From NCBI RefSeq assembly GCF_001672295.1, contig NZ_JXMS01000010.1, forward strand, positions 51,325 through 115,324: DNA of 64,000 nucleotides, given 5' to 3'. Source of the DNA: Halodesulfovibrio spirochaetisodalis (GTDB taxonomy: Bacteria; Desulfobacterota; Desulfovibrionia; Desulfovibrionales; Desulfovibrionaceae). Below are positions 55,140 to 64,000 of this stretch, piece by piece. The position numbers and the translations under genes were made by a program. The first letter of the stretch is position 1, and the number at the start of each line of letters is the position of its first letter. The notes below the pieces were generated by a model. That model did no database searches, was not told where the DNA came from, and saw only the letters and a program-made list of their open reading frames with translations.

Positions 55140-56285
55140 ATGGCATTCATCTCTTCTGGTTACAATCCAGCTAAACCAATGGAAGGCCGTATCACAGATA
55201 TCGGTCCTCGTGAATTTACCGAATTCCTTCCTCCAGTAATCAAGGCTAACAAAGGTAAGTGGGCATACCACGAAATCCTCGAGCCTGGTGTACTGGTTCA
55301 CGTTGGTGAATCCGGTGATAAAGTATTTACCGTTCGCGTAGGTGCTGCACGTCTTATGTCTGTTACTCACATTCGCGAAATCTGCGAAATTGCTGACAAA
55401 CATTGTGACGGCTACCTCCGTTTCACTACTCGTAACAACGTTGAATTTATGACTGACAGCGAAGACAAACTCGCTGCTCTCAAAGAAGATCTTGCTTCTC
55501 GTAAATTCGACGGTGGTTCTAACAAGTTCCCTGTAGGTGGTACTGGTGCTGGTATTTCCAACATCGTTCACACTCAGGGTTGGATCCACTGCCACACCCC
55601 TGCAACTGACGCATCCGGTCCAGTTAAAGCTGTTATGGATACAGTTTTCTCTGACTTCCAGGATCACCGTCTTCCTGCACCAGTTCGTATTGCTCTCGCA
55701 TGTTGTCTCAACATGTGTGGTGCTGTACACTGCTCCGACATCGGTATCGTAGGTATTCACCGTAAACCACCTATGATCGACCACGAGTGGACTGACCAGC
55801 TTTGTGAGATCCCTCTTGCAGTTGCTTCTTGTCCTACCGCTGCTGTTCGTCCTACCAAGGTTGAACTCGACGGTAAGAAAGTTAACACCATCGCTATTAA
55901 GAACGAGCGCTGCATGTACTGCGGTAACTGCTACACCATGTGTCCAGCTCTTCCTATCTCCGATGGCGAAGGCGACGGCGTTGTAATCATGGTTGGTGGT
56001 AAGGTTTCTAACCGTATCTCCGAGCCTAAGTTCTCTAAAGTAGTAGTAGCATACATTCCTAACGAGACTCCTCGTTGGCCTACTCTTACTAAAGACATCA
56101 AGAAGATCGTTGACCTTTACGCTGAACACGCTAACAAATACGAGCGTATCGGTGACTGGATTGAGCGTATCGGTTGGGAAAAATTCTTCGAGCTTACCGG
56201 CTTCGAATTCTCCCACCACCTCATCGACGACTTCCGCGACCACGCTTACTACACCTGGCGTCAGACTACCCAGTTCAAGTTCTAA
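55140..56285 (+). CDS. dsrB: Dissimilatory sulfite reductase beta subunit
   Basis: The 381-residue beta subunit starts 18 bases after dsrA with a GAGGAG site. Cysteines at 151, 188, 189 and 193 (HCHTP and CCLNMC) bind the siroheme-linked cluster, and those at 231, 258, 261 and 264 (SCPTAA and CMYCGNC) the ferredoxin cluster. [18 protein letters not shown] (two parts) is near-invariant in DsrB. It is followed by a hairpin and then dsrD. Confidence 0.98.
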   Translation: MAFISSGYNPAKPMEGRITDIGPREFTEFLPPVIKANKGKWAYHEILEPGVLVHVGESGDKVFTVRVGAARLMSVTHIREICEIADKHCDGYLRFTTRNNVEFMTDSEDKLAALKEDLASRKFDGGSNKFPVGGTGAGISNIVHTQGWIHCHTPATDASGPVKAVMDTVFSDFQDHRLPAPVRIALACCLNMCGAVHCSDIGIVGIHRKPPMIDHEWTDQLCEIPLAVASCPTAAVRPTKVELDGKKVNTIAIKNERCMYCGNCYTMCPALPISDGEGDGVVIMVGGKVSNRISEPKFSKVVVAYIPNETPRWPTLTKDIKKIVDLYAEHANKYERIGDWIERIGWEKFFELTGFEFSHHLIDDFRDHAYYTWRQTTQFKF

Positions 56286-56308
56286 GCACGGTTTATTCTG
56301 TATTAATG

Positions 56309-56333
56309 CCGGGTGGAGGACTCCTCCACCCGG
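56309..56333 (+). promoter_or_regulatory. Hairpin between dsrB and dsrD
   Basis: CCGGGTGGAG (56309-56318) pairs perfectly with CTCCACCCGG (56324-56333). The plus strand has no T-run after it, so it is more likely an RNA-stability or processing element protecting dsrAB mRNA than a terminator. Confidence 0.6.
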
Positions 56334-56365
56334 TTTAACGCTTTAACCACCACTAGGGGTTCCCC

Positions 56366-56602
56366 ATGGAAGAAGCAAAAAACATTATTGTAGAATTTAT
56401 TGAGTCTAAATCTAAGTCTAAATCTAAATTCTACTTCAATGACTTTCTCCCTCTTTTCCCTGACATGAAGCCACGTGAAGTGAAGAAAATTCTTTCTGCT
56501 CTCGTAAAAGAAGAAGTAATGGAATACTGGTCTTCCGGTTCCACTACTATGTACGGTCTCAAAGGCGCTGGTAAACAGGCTGCTGCTGAGCACGAAGAGT
56601 AG
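56366..56602 (+). CDS. dsrD: DsrD, activator of dissimilatory sulfite reduction
   Basis: The 78-residue winged-helix protein has FNDFLPLFPDMKPREVKKIL-like features: the YFNDFLPLFP start of the first helix, KKILSALVKEEVMEYW and a wing ending in TTMYGLKG. It always follows dsrAB in sulfate reducers and stimulates sulfite reduction by DsrAB. An unusual run of Lys-Ser pairs (SKSKSKSKFY) appears near residues 16-25. Confidence 0.96.
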   Translation: MEEAKNIIVEFIESKSKSKSKFYFNDFLPLFPDMKPREVKKILSALVKEEVMEYWSSGSTTMYGLKGAGKQAAAEHEE

Positions 56603-56626
56603 GCTTTTTGCTCTCAAAGAGCGTAA

Positions 56627-56663
56627 GGCGTATGGACTGTTGTTCATACGCCCTTTCTTTTTT
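56627..56663 (+). terminator. Terminator after dsrD
   Basis: GGCGTATG and CATACGCC arms (56627-56634 with 56645-56652) are followed by a T-rich tail. The cbiA gene starts 35 bases later, so expression may continue at a lower level. Confidence 0.8.
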
Positions 56664-56697
56664 CCCCTATAGAATTTAATAAGCAGCAAGACAGATT

Positions 56698-58179
56698 ATG
56701 AACTTTCCACGACTCATCATTGCCGGCCTCAACGGCGGAACAGGAAAGACTATCACCAGTCTCGGCACTACCCGTGCGTGGAGCCGCAAAGGCAGAATCA
56801 TCAAGCCCTGCAAAAAAGGGCCTGACTATATTGATGCCAAATGGCTGGCACTTGCTGCTCAGCACCCTTGCACAAACCTGGACCCGTATCTTCTGGATAA
56901 TGCAACGCTCCTTTCCCTGTTTGCCACAGCAACAAAAGGATATGAAGGCGCATTAATCGAAGGGAACCGCGGTCTGTTTGACGGAAAAGATGTAACAGGC
57001 ACCTGTTCAACAGCAGAGCTTGCACGCATCCTCAACGCACCGGTTATCCTCGCTATGGACTGTACCAAAATGACCCGTACAGCCGCTGCAATCCTTACAG
57101 GCATGCTGAACTTTGAAGAAGGGGTACACATCGCAGGCGTTGTTCTCAACCGCACTGCAACAGATCGCCACCGCTCAATCCTGCGTGAAACGATTGAGCA
57201 CTACACAGATGTTCCTGTCCTTGGCTGTCTGCCAAAGATCAAGCAGAACCCGATCCCTGAACGACATATGGGACTTATCTCCAACGCTGAGTATGAAGGG
57301 ACAAATACCGCCCTTGAACAGGTCGCAGACATCATCGAAGAACATCTTGATGTAGAAGCCATGTGGCAAATCGCCACAGCCGCTTCAAACCTTCCAGAAC
57401 AGCCAGACGTGTGGGACATGACAGAAAAGATTGTGACAGGGGCAAATGCAGCGCCGCACATCGAGTCTCAATGCGCAACCACCATGCCACAATGTCCTGA
57501 AGTGCAAGCAACAGCAACCGCAGCTCCGCGTATCGGCTACGTTCATGATGATGCACTCTGGTTCTACTACGACGAAAACCTGCAAGCCCTGCAACACGCA
57601 GGCGCGCAGCTCATTCGCCTTTCAGTGACTTCAGATGCAGACTGGCCTGAGATTGATGCGCTCTATCTTGGTGGCGGCTTTCCAGAAACTCTGCACGAAT
57701 CCATAACTGCAAACAAAAAAATCTGCGAACATGTTCATGCGCTCGCAGAAAAAAATATGCCTATCTACGCTGAATGCGGTGGCTTCATGTACCTGTGCAA
57801 AGCTCTTGTTCAAGAAGGAGCAACCTCACCAATGTCAGGCGTGCTTCCTGTAAAGACAGAACTTTGTAAGCGTCCTCAAGGACTAGGCTATATTGATGCA
57901 GAAGTCATAGAACCCAACCCGTATCACCCTGTTGGCTCCATAGTCAGAGGGCACGAGTTCCACTACTCAAAGTGCATAGTAGAAGACGAACAGCCTACCT
58001 TCGGCTTCCGTATGTCAAAGGGATTTGGAATGGGTGAGCGACTTGACGGTCTCATCTACAAAAACGTGTTTGCATCCTACACCCACCTCTTTGCATTAGG
58101 CGAACCGCACTGGGCAGTGAACTTTGTTCGAGCTGCCCGCGAGTTCAAGACTGGCAGATCCATTTCTATCGCAGAATAA
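56698..58179 (+). CDS. Cobyrinate a,c-diamide synthase-type amidase, DsrN-like
   Basis: The 493-residue protein has an N-terminal P-loop domain (AGLNGGTGKT, residues 8-17), KPCKKGPDYID and EGNRGLFDG of CobB/CbiA, and a C-terminal class I glutamine amidotransferase with YAECGGF (catalytic Cys). CbiA amidates cobyrinate in cobalamin synthesis. After dsrABD the homologue DsrN is thought to amidate siroheme for DsrAB, and context favours that role. A linker of about 30 residues between domains is Thr/Ala/Pro-rich. Confidence 0.9.
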   Translation: MNFPRLIIAGLNGGTGKTITSLGTTRAWSRKGRIIKPCKKGPDYIDAKWLALAAQHPCTNLDPYLLDNATLLSLFATATKGYEGALIEGNRGLFDGKDVTGTCSTAELARILNAPVILAMDCTKMTRTAAAILTGMLNFEEGVHIAGVVLNRTATDRHRSILRETIEHYTDVPVLGCLPKIKQNPIPERHMGLISNAEYEGTNTALEQVADIIEEHLDVEAMWQIATAASNLPEQPDVWDMTEKIVTGANAAPHIESQCATTMPQCPEVQATATAAPRIGYVHDDALWFYYDENLQALQHAGAQLIRLSVTSDADWPEIDALYLGGGFPETLHESITANKKICEHVHALAEKNMPIYAECGGFMYLCKALVQEGATSPMSGVLPVKTELCKRPQGLGYIDAEVIEPNPYHPVGSIVRGHEFHYSKCIVEDEQPTFGFRMSKGFGMGERLDGLIYKNVFASYTHLFALGEPHWAVNFVRAAREFKTGRSISIAE

Positions 58180-58230
58180 GTAAATGGGTCAGTAGGCTGC
58201 TCCGGCGGATCTACGACGCTTTTATTTTTT

Positions 58231-58286
58231 GCCTCCGGCGGGCAGGCTCTGCCTTGCATCCGCAGGGGGGAATCCCCCTTGACCCT
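58231..58286 (-). repeat. GC-rich dispersed repeat, type B, copy 2 (inverted)
   Basis: Read on the minus strand it contains GGTCAAGGGGGATTCCCCC, then GCCCGCCGGAGGC, matching the copy at 15591-15660 with substitutions in the middle. It follows the cbiA stop. Confidence 0.6.
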
Positions 58287-58360
58287 TTTAAGGGATACCG
58301 TAATGGGTACTCATTGCCGAAGTCAGAGTATGAGCAAGGTTCTTCTTTTTACGAGACAAA

Positions 58361-58831
58361 TTACTTGTCTTCTGAATCCTCTTTCTTTCCGTCATACATT
58401 GCTACATACTTCTTATAGCACTTGGTTACCGGCGAATCAGGATCAAGAATATGCTCCAGATTCCCCAAATCCTTAGGGCGTGGTGGAATTTTCGGACGCG
58501 CCTGCTTAAATACAGGCATAGTCATATTATCCAGAGACTCGCGTCCCTGCATCAATTCGACCTGCACGGTATCAAACATATCTTTGCCTAAAAACGCGTT
58601 AACACGCTCCAGTACTTCATACGTCTGTGCAGAAAGCTCATATTGCGCCATGTTATCGTCAGCACCGATGATGATGGTACGGTCTTTATGACCCAAAGGA
58701 CGACCAAGCTCAGCCAGCTCCTCTCCCATCACCATATCCCAGTTCTGCCACAACGGCACAAGCGGCATATGTCTGTCGCCACCTTTTTCATACAACAGCT
58801 TACCCAGCATTTTACTTGCGCGGTGTTCCAT
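58361..58831 (-). CDS. DUF721 (DciA-like) protein
   Basis: The 156-residue protein has the DUF721/DciA core (about 5-90): LVPLWQNWDMVMGEELAELGRPLG, then IGADDNMAQYELSAQTYEVLERVNAFLG (in parts). DciA loads the replicative helicase in many bacteria that lack DnaC. The tail is Pro/Lys-rich. Convergent with cbiA. DciA function is family knowledge, not shown here. Confidence 0.85.
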   Translation of the reverse strand: MEHRASKMLGKLLYEKGGDRHMPLVPLWQNWDMVMGEELAELGRPLGHKDRTIIIGADDNMAQYELSAQTYEVLERVNAFLGKDMFDTVQVELMQGRESLDNMTMPVFKQARPKIPPRPKDLGNLEHILDPDSPVTKCYKKYVAMYDGKKEDSEDK

Positions 58832-59014
58832 AGTTCCTCACTGCCCTGATGTGCATCCTTTGAAAGGGTGTCCATATTAACAAGACACCACACCATACCT
58901 TCAGTTTGCAGCAATGCCCAGAGTTCTTACTCTTTTTACAGAGACTTCATAACTAAGGGAAATCAAAACACTACTTCACCCATAGGTAGTGACATTCTCG
59001 ATACGTAAAAGGTA

Positions 59015-60061
59015 TTACACTCGTTTGTATTTATTTTGGCGCGTAACAGAAAGAAGCAAATCTTCACCCAACTGCTGAGCGCTGTGGTAAAAACTGACAA
59101 TCTGCATCATATCCCGCATGGAAACTCGTTGAAAACCGTCAGCCCTCAACGAATCAAGACGCCTGTCAGCGCTGTACAGCGCCTGCTCAAGCTTACGGGT
59201 ATCAGGTATCACATTTCGCCCGATTGCCCGCATGACTCCCTGCGATTCCTTCACAAGCTTACGAATCTCTGTTTCCATCACAATACAATAATTACTGTCA
59301 TGCAGTTCATGCACCACATGCAGCATGGCATGAAGGTGCTCTATACTCTGCACCAGCGTCTCAATCTTAATATCAAGCATCGCGGAATCATCATCAACAA
59401 ACAAACGTTCATGACGAAGATAGCCACGGAATAATTCACGATTATAGTGAATCTCGTCTTCCAGATCGATTAGCAGCTCTTTGCAGGGATCACACTTAAG
59501 CGCCATGAACGAGTTCACGATAATATCGTACTTATCAGCACAGCGCGTAAACTGCTCCTGCAAGCGCTCTTTCAGTTCCGCACTCGCATGGTGCGGCCAG
59601 ATCAGCAGCGCAACAATAAAGGTAGAGCACACGCCTATGCCGATCTCTAAAACGCGGTACAGCGCATAATGAATGTAATCACCGGAAGCTTGGGGGGCGA
59701 GCATAACAATGGTCACGGTTATCGCTGCCATTGAAAAACGGTTGGTATAGCGCTTCAAATACCCGCACAGTGCCACTGTCACAAGAAATCCGGCCAAACG
59801 CCAGTGCTCGGTTTCAGGGATAAGAAATAGTGCTGTCATACCCATTACAGCGCCGATAGCCGTACCCACAAGACGGTACATGCACATCTGAATAGACGCA
59901 GCAACATTTCGCTGCATAACAATCACAGCGCTGATGACTGCCCAGAACCCTAAGTCCGGAGCGGTGAGGGAGGCAAAAAAATAGGAAAGAAGTGCGGCAA
60001 GTGCGGTTTTTATCCCGTACTTGATGTAGTCCGTTCGCTGGCGCGAACCTGATAACAGCAT
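59015..60061 (-). CDS. FUSC/aromatic acid exporter-family membrane protein
   Basis: The 348-residue protein has six hydrophobic segments (about 15-165), with FWAVISAVIVMQRN and a RLVGTAIGAVMG segment typical of FUSC/ArAE transporters, followed by a soluble helical cytosolic domain (about 170-348). Members export aromatic acids or other small molecules. It is transcribed alone; an AT-rich promoter region of 226 bases separates it from the monooxygenase gene upstream. Confidence 0.88.
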   Translation of the reverse strand: MLLSGSRQRTDYIKYGIKTALAALLSYFFASLTAPDLGFWAVISAVIVMQRNVAASIQMCMYRLVGTAIGAVMGMTALFLIPETEHWRLAGFLVTVALCGYLKRYTNRFSMAAITVTIVMLAPQASGDYIHYALYRVLEIGIGVCSTFIVALLIWPHHASAELKERLQEQFTRCADKYDIIVNSFMALKCDPCKELLIDLEDEIHYNRELFRGYLRHERLFVDDDSAMLDIKIETLVQSIEHLHAMLHVVHELHDSNYCIVMETEIRKLVKESQGVMRAIGRNVIPDTRKLEQALYSADRRLDSLRADGFQRVSMRDMMQIVSFYHSAQQLGEDLLLSVTRQNKYKRV

Positions 60062-60287
60062 TGTAAAACGCTCCTGTTGAACAGCCAGTCTGTACGGATT
60101 GTCCTAAAAAACAGGATGGACGCGTAATCCGAATTAAAAATGTGCAAAAGTTACAGCCTGCCTGCTTTCGCAAGAACTATAGTAACGAGTACACACTTGC
60201 AAGATTTTTTATATTTCAAAAATGGCACTCTGCGGCACATGCCTTTTGATAAATTAGCATGTTATGAATATCTGCCCTCCAGCAACA

Positions 60288-61850
60288 TCAGTTATTATTC
60301 CGTATCACCTTGCGGACAAAGGCAGAAAATGTGCCATCGTTTTTTCTTACCGCCAGCTGCTCCAACTTCTGCTTTTCCTCTTCAGTAAACTGTCCACTTG
60401 TCATCACAGAAAATTTCGCTGCTTCTTCTATAATCCGTTGTGGTGCATCCGTCAGCGCATCTACGCCACTCAGCCTGTACGTCACTGGTGTTATGGGCCC
60501 GAAAAGAAGATAACGTGCAAGCTCAGGGTGCGCATACATATCCGGAGCAAATCCCCCAAGTTCGGAAAGCAGATACGAAAAGGTAAACAAATTAACCTTA
60601 GCGTGTTGCTGTGGCGCTGCCATATATTTTGTAAAATCTGCAAGACGCGCTGCACGAGTTGTTGGCTTATTCACTCCGCACAATTCATATGCAATCATTC
60701 GTGCCTGCTGCTCTGTGGAAACAAAGACAGAACCGGAATGAAACCAGAACCCGATAAATGCTAACGTAGAAATATCTGGATGGAAGGTATGCCACGCCAA
60801 AGGAATATGCTTACGGGTTGGCTGAATAATCTGCTGCAATGGCTCACTCAAAAACGGAAGCTCAAGATCATACCCAGTGCAAAAAATCAGCGCATCCACA
60901 TCGTGTACACAGCTTCCATCACTAAAATAGACAGTTCTACCGTCAATACGTGAAATCCATGGCTTTGGAAAAATATATCCCTCAGCAACCAGTGAAAGAA
61001 ATGTTTCGCTGGTGGAAGTACCTGCAACAACCGGATCAGGGTCAGGCTTGATCGAATTATACCGTTCCGGTCTCCCCATTGTTTCAAGCAACAATGTTTT
61101 AGTACGCTCAACATTCTCTTTTTTCGACAACGTCTCACTCAGCAAGCGTTCATACCGTGTATGCTTGAAATATTCGAGAGAGCGTCCCTGATACAAACGT
61201 CCTGCAAGATATTTTGCACGTCTGCTTGCTGTAATAATCTGTTCAGCCCCTTCCATTGCCAGTGACGTGGATATCTCATAAGCGCTGATACTTCCTCCTG
61301 CTACCAGCACGCGCATGCCACGAAATTGCCGTGGAATTTTATACCGATACGAATGTGAAACACCACCCTTTCCCGTAAACGCATAGAGGCCATCCACATC
61401 AGGTATATACGGTCTGGTAAACCTTCCTGAGGCAACCACCACAGCATCAAACTCCTCACAAATTACTGTTTGCTCTTTATGGAGCGCTGTTATTCGCCAA
61501 CGGTCTTCTGCATATTCCAACAAGGTGACACGCGTATTAAATCGTATATTTTCAAGGAGACAATAGGTTGCAGCATATTTTTGGAGATAGGAAAGAATAG
61601 ACTGATTACGCGGATACAATGGAATATCCTGCGGGTGCTCAAGATCACTGAACTTTGTGGTTACAGAACACGTATTAGTACGCATGGAAGGCCAGACCCC
61701 GCTGTAGGGTGAAGCAGAATCCCATTGCCCGCCTACACCAGAGTATCGCTCAAAAACAACAACCTCAGCCCCATGTTTTTTCAGATAGCGTGCAGTGACA
61801 AGACCGGATGCTCCAGCACCGATTACAGCTACTCTTTTACGCCCAGACAT
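60288..61850 (-). CDS. Flavin monooxygenase-like protein, second copy
   Basis: The 520-residue protein resembles class B flavin monooxygenases: FAD site AVIGAGASGLVTARY (8-22), then VVASGRF...PYIPDVDG, an FTGKGG-VSHSYRYK segment (FMO fingerprint with extra residues), and an NADPH site VLVAGGSISAYEIS. The C-terminal third has ARYLLFGPITPVTYRLSG, shared with its neighbour. The start at 61850 overlaps the neighbour's stop by 14 bases. Substrate unknown; S- or N-oxygenation or Baeyer-Villiger chemistry is possible. Confidence 0.88.
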   Translation of the reverse strand: MSGRKRVAVIGAGASGLVTARYLKKHGAEVVVFERYSGVGGQWDSASPYSGVWPSMRTNTCSVTTKFSDLEHPQDIPLYPRNQSILSYLQKYAATYCLLENIRFNTRVTLLEYAEDRWRITALHKEQTVICEEFDAVVVASGRFTRPYIPDVDGLYAFTGKGGVSHSYRYKIPRQFRGMRVLVAGGSISAYEISTSLAMEGAEQIITASRRAKYLAGRLYQGRSLEYFKHTRYERLLSETLSKKENVERTKTLLLETMGRPERYNSIKPDPDPVVAGTSTSETFLSLVAEGYIFPKPWISRIDGRTVYFSDGSCVHDVDALIFCTGYDLELPFLSEPLQQIIQPTRKHIPLAWHTFHPDISTLAFIGFWFHSGSVFVSTEQQARMIAYELCGVNKPTTRAARLADFTKYMAAPQQHAKVNLFTFSYLLSELGGFAPDMYAHPELARYLLFGPITPVTYRLSGVDALTDAPQRIIEEAAKFSVMTSGQFTEEEKQKLEQLAVRKNDGTFSAFVRKVIRNNN

Positions 61851-63441
61851 CGCGCCCCCGTACTGTTTTTTGCACACGCAATATATTGTGTACAAGGGCT
61901 GTAAACGCTGTACTGTTCTTCCGTGCAGCCAGTTCCTTCAGCAATTCACGCTCTGTACTGGTCAATACAGGGCTTGTCATTTGCTCAAACGTACCTGCTT
62001 CACGGACTATCCTCGCAGGCGCATCAGGTAATGCATCAATGCCGGTCAGACGAAATGAAGCCGGAGTTAACGGGCCGAAAAGTAAATATCTGGCAAGCTC
62101 AGGATATGCGCTAATATCAGCTTCGAATCCACATAACCGGGCATGCTGTATTGTTAAGCGGTTTATCTGGAGCATACCATGCAGCTTTGGAGTTACCATA
62201 TATTCTTTCAAAGCACGCTCAACGGCAGCTTCAGACACAGGCGGCACTACACCACAGCACTGATAAGCTATAAACCGTGCTTGCTGTTCTGCCACAAGGA
62301 ACATGGAACCATTAGGCAACCCGAATCCCGTAAAATACAGTTCCGGCAATTGAGGATGAAGCGTGAACCACGCAAGAGGAATATGGTGTTTTTGCGGTTG
62401 CAGAACTTCGCGGATCGATTCACTGAGAAAAGGCACATCCAAATCAAATCCAGTGCAGAATACCAGAGCATCGACATTTTCCTCGGATGTTCCATCAACA
62501 AAATAGATTGTCTGCCCTGCAACATGCTTAATGCGTGGCTTTTGCCTGATCCTGTCCTCAGCAATGAACAATAAATATTCCTGACTCATAGTTGCACCGG
62601 CATCAGCGATATTCTCTGACGGCTTTATACCGCCATACTGTTCAGGGCTGCCGCAACGGGAGGTAATGAACGTTTTGAACTCATCCAAATCCTGTTCAAG
62701 AGAATTCAATTCGCTATGCAATGCACCGTATCGTGTAAGATTTATGTATTCCGCAGGTCTTCCGCACATAATTTTTTGAAAAACGTAGCGGGAATTACGC
62801 ACGGAAGAAACCACAGTTGTTTCAAGCTTGGCTATATCTGAAGCAACTTCGCATCCACTGGTGCTTCCCCCCACGACAACAACACGTTTCCCTTCATAGT
62901 CTTCTTTTCCTGAATATCTGCTGGAATGGATTACACCGCCCGTGCCCGAAAAAGATGCTAATCCTGAGATGTCGGGCATTGCAGGAATTGAGCAACGTCC
63001 GGTTGCCACAACAACCGCATCAAAATAGCTGCTTTCTTCACGGTCATGACGGCTCCTCCACGTAAGCAGCCAATTCCCTCTTCCATGTTCGTCTGCTGAG
63101 GCAGGTTCCACTTGGAGTACTTCTGTCCCCAACTCAGTGACGTCAAGTACACCTAACTGCTGAGCGTATTGCTTCAAGTAGGAAAAAATAGATGTGTTTT
63201 CTGGAAACATGGAAACATCAGCGGGATATTCCATATCGCTGAACCGCGTTGTTAGGGAGCATGTATTGGAATGCATAGAAGGCCAGACGGCACTGTAGGG
63301 AGAGGAACAATCCCATTGGCCACCAATATCAACATGCCGCTCAAAGACCGTCACTTCTGCTCCATGAAGCAATAAATATCGCGCGCAGGCAATACCGGAT
63401 GGCCCTGCCCCGATAACTGCCACTTTTTTCGAACCCGCCAT
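61837..63441 (-). CDS. Flavin monooxygenase-like protein, first copy
   Basis: The 534-residue paralogue has AVIGAGPSGIACARY, VVATGRCSIPAMPDISG, FSGTGG-VIHSSRYSG and VVVVGGSTSGCEVAS, and the same C-terminal ARYLLFGPLTPASFRLTG block. I start it at 63441 so that MAGSKKVAVIGAG aligns with MSGRKRVAVIGAG of the next gene; a start at 63453 is possible. The two are tandem duplicates with about one third to one half identity by eye, and translationally coupled. Confidence 0.88.
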   Translation of the reverse strand: MAGSKKVAVIGAGPSGIACARYLLLHGAEVTVFERHVDIGGQWDCSSPYSAVWPSMHSNTCSLTTRFSDMEYPADVSMFPENTSIFSYLKQYAQQLGVLDVTELGTEVLQVEPASADEHGRGNWLLTWRSRHDREESSYFDAVVVATGRCSIPAMPDISGLASFSGTGGVIHSSRYSGKEDYEGKRVVVVGGSTSGCEVASDIAKLETTVVSSVRNSRYVFQKIMCGRPAEYINLTRYGALHSELNSLEQDLDEFKTFITSRCGSPEQYGGIKPSENIADAGATMSQEYLLFIAEDRIRQKPRIKHVAGQTIYFVDGTSEENVDALVFCTGFDLDVPFLSESIREVLQPQKHHIPLAWFTLHPQLPELYFTGFGLPNGSMFLVAEQQARFIAYQCCGVVPPVSEAAVERALKEYMVTPKLHGMLQINRLTIQHARLCGFEADISAYPELARYLLFGPLTPASFRLTGIDALPDAPARIVREAGTFEQMTSPVLTSTERELLKELAARKNSTAFTALVHNILRVQKTVRGRDVWA

Positions 63442-64000
63442 ACCATTTCTCATTAGTCGAGCTTACTGTTCCTGACGTAAGCAAGAAATTATAGCTGGTC
63501 AGCAACCTTGCCTCCCACTGCAAACCGCCTTCGAAAAATGCAGCGGTAACATACCAAACCAATTATGAATCACCGGATTTTTCTAAAAACGCTAATGAAA
63601 AATGCAAGTTTTTCTCTAAATTTTACGTTAATTCATTTTTTTTGCATAAAATAATACCGGCTTATTCATATTCAAAAACAAACTAAAAAAAATGACATCA
63701 ACACTCTCAGCTCCAAACACAAGCCGTATCCCACTGCATAGAACATCAAAAACTCCTCTGGTTACTGATGTTTTACCAAGAGCACTCCACAAAAATAGTC
63801 TTATTACTCTGCATTATAAGAAAATCTAAACTCAACAAGAGACGTATCAAGAAGTATTACAGCATAGAACAACATACAGTTTTTCCTTTGCCCCATTGTA
63901 CTGTTGAATTAGATTCAACTAAGTTACTATCTGTTTTAAATATATATTTCTAATAACACTCATTAAAAACGCATTTCCAATACCCCTCATCACGTACCCC
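63442..64000. other. AT-rich non-coding end of the window
   Basis: The 559 bases hold the promoter side of the monooxygenase pair and AT-rich DNA. A 61-codon plus frame at 63768-63953 has no ribosome site or resemblance. Nothing else is supportable. Confidence 0.5.

Noticed and set aside
54510..56243. 577-codon open frame on the minus strand
   Set aside because: It lies fully antisense to dsrA/dsrB, whose cysteine motifs are intact; the frame has no family resemblance and results from codon bias.

Overview
The window reads as chromosomal DNA of a mesophilic, probably marine, sulfate-reducing bacterium of the Desulfovibrionaceae. A Halodesulfovibrio-like genome is my best guess; this comes from gene content and moderate GC, not from a search. 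The strongest marker is an intact dsrA-dsrB-dsrD-cbiA block (53808-58179), in which every siroheme and Fe-S cysteine of dissimilatory sulfite reductase falls at its textbook position. No phage, transposase, integrase or CRISPR array was seen. Most of the window is housekeeping DNA, but the gaps between genes hold a lot of RNA-like structure.

Layout. 1-3711: a lipoprotein cut by the window edge, a helical protein pair and a KtrB-type potassium transporter. 3976-7505: malic enzyme, leucyl aminopeptidase and a VOC protein. 7581-13565: a polyamine cluster (arginine decarboxylase, carboxyspermidine dehydrogenase, carboxyspermidine decarboxylase, agmatinase) that can make putrescine and spermidine from arginine and aspartate semialdehyde. 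13724-20246, minus strand: psd-pssA, then a leucine operon leuA-leuC-leuD-leuB preceded by a Leu-rich leader peptide that I call here. 20359-28119: HAD protein, TudS/YbgA fusion, HU-like protein, and a Pat-like acetyltransferase divergent from acetyl-CoA synthetase, its likely target. 28120-29103 is non-coding and packed with inverted repeats.

29104-42312: sigma-54 regulator, HDOD protein, type II NADH dehydrogenase, a RluA-type pseudouridine synthase with a partner protein, an operon resembling the orange-protein (ORP) cluster (DUF134 regulator, two NifX/MTH1175-like proteins, two MinD-like ATPases with ferredoxin motifs), a PhnA-like zinc protein and a CHASE-GGDEF diguanylate cyclase. 42667-45178: nine tRNA genes (five Val-TAC, four Asp-GTC) in separate transcription units, including an apparently perfect 331-bp tandem duplication. 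45634-49968: porin, radical SAM protein, HIT protein, second HU-like protein and RlpA. 50080-52687: a LeuA-like lyase fused to a Cache-type domain, overlapped by a helical partner gene. 53026-58831: the dsr region. 59015-63441: a FUSC-family membrane protein and two tandem flavin monooxygenase-like genes.

The observations I rate highest are the leuA leader peptide with clustered CTA leucine codons; two hairpins upstream of the porin with identical loops but different, compensating stems; the 331-bp tRNA duplication; the hairpin array after acs; and the lyase-Cache fusion. Starts were chosen by Shine-Dalgarno position and family alignment where the longest frame looked too long. No similarity search or folding program was run, so all names rest on motif recognition.
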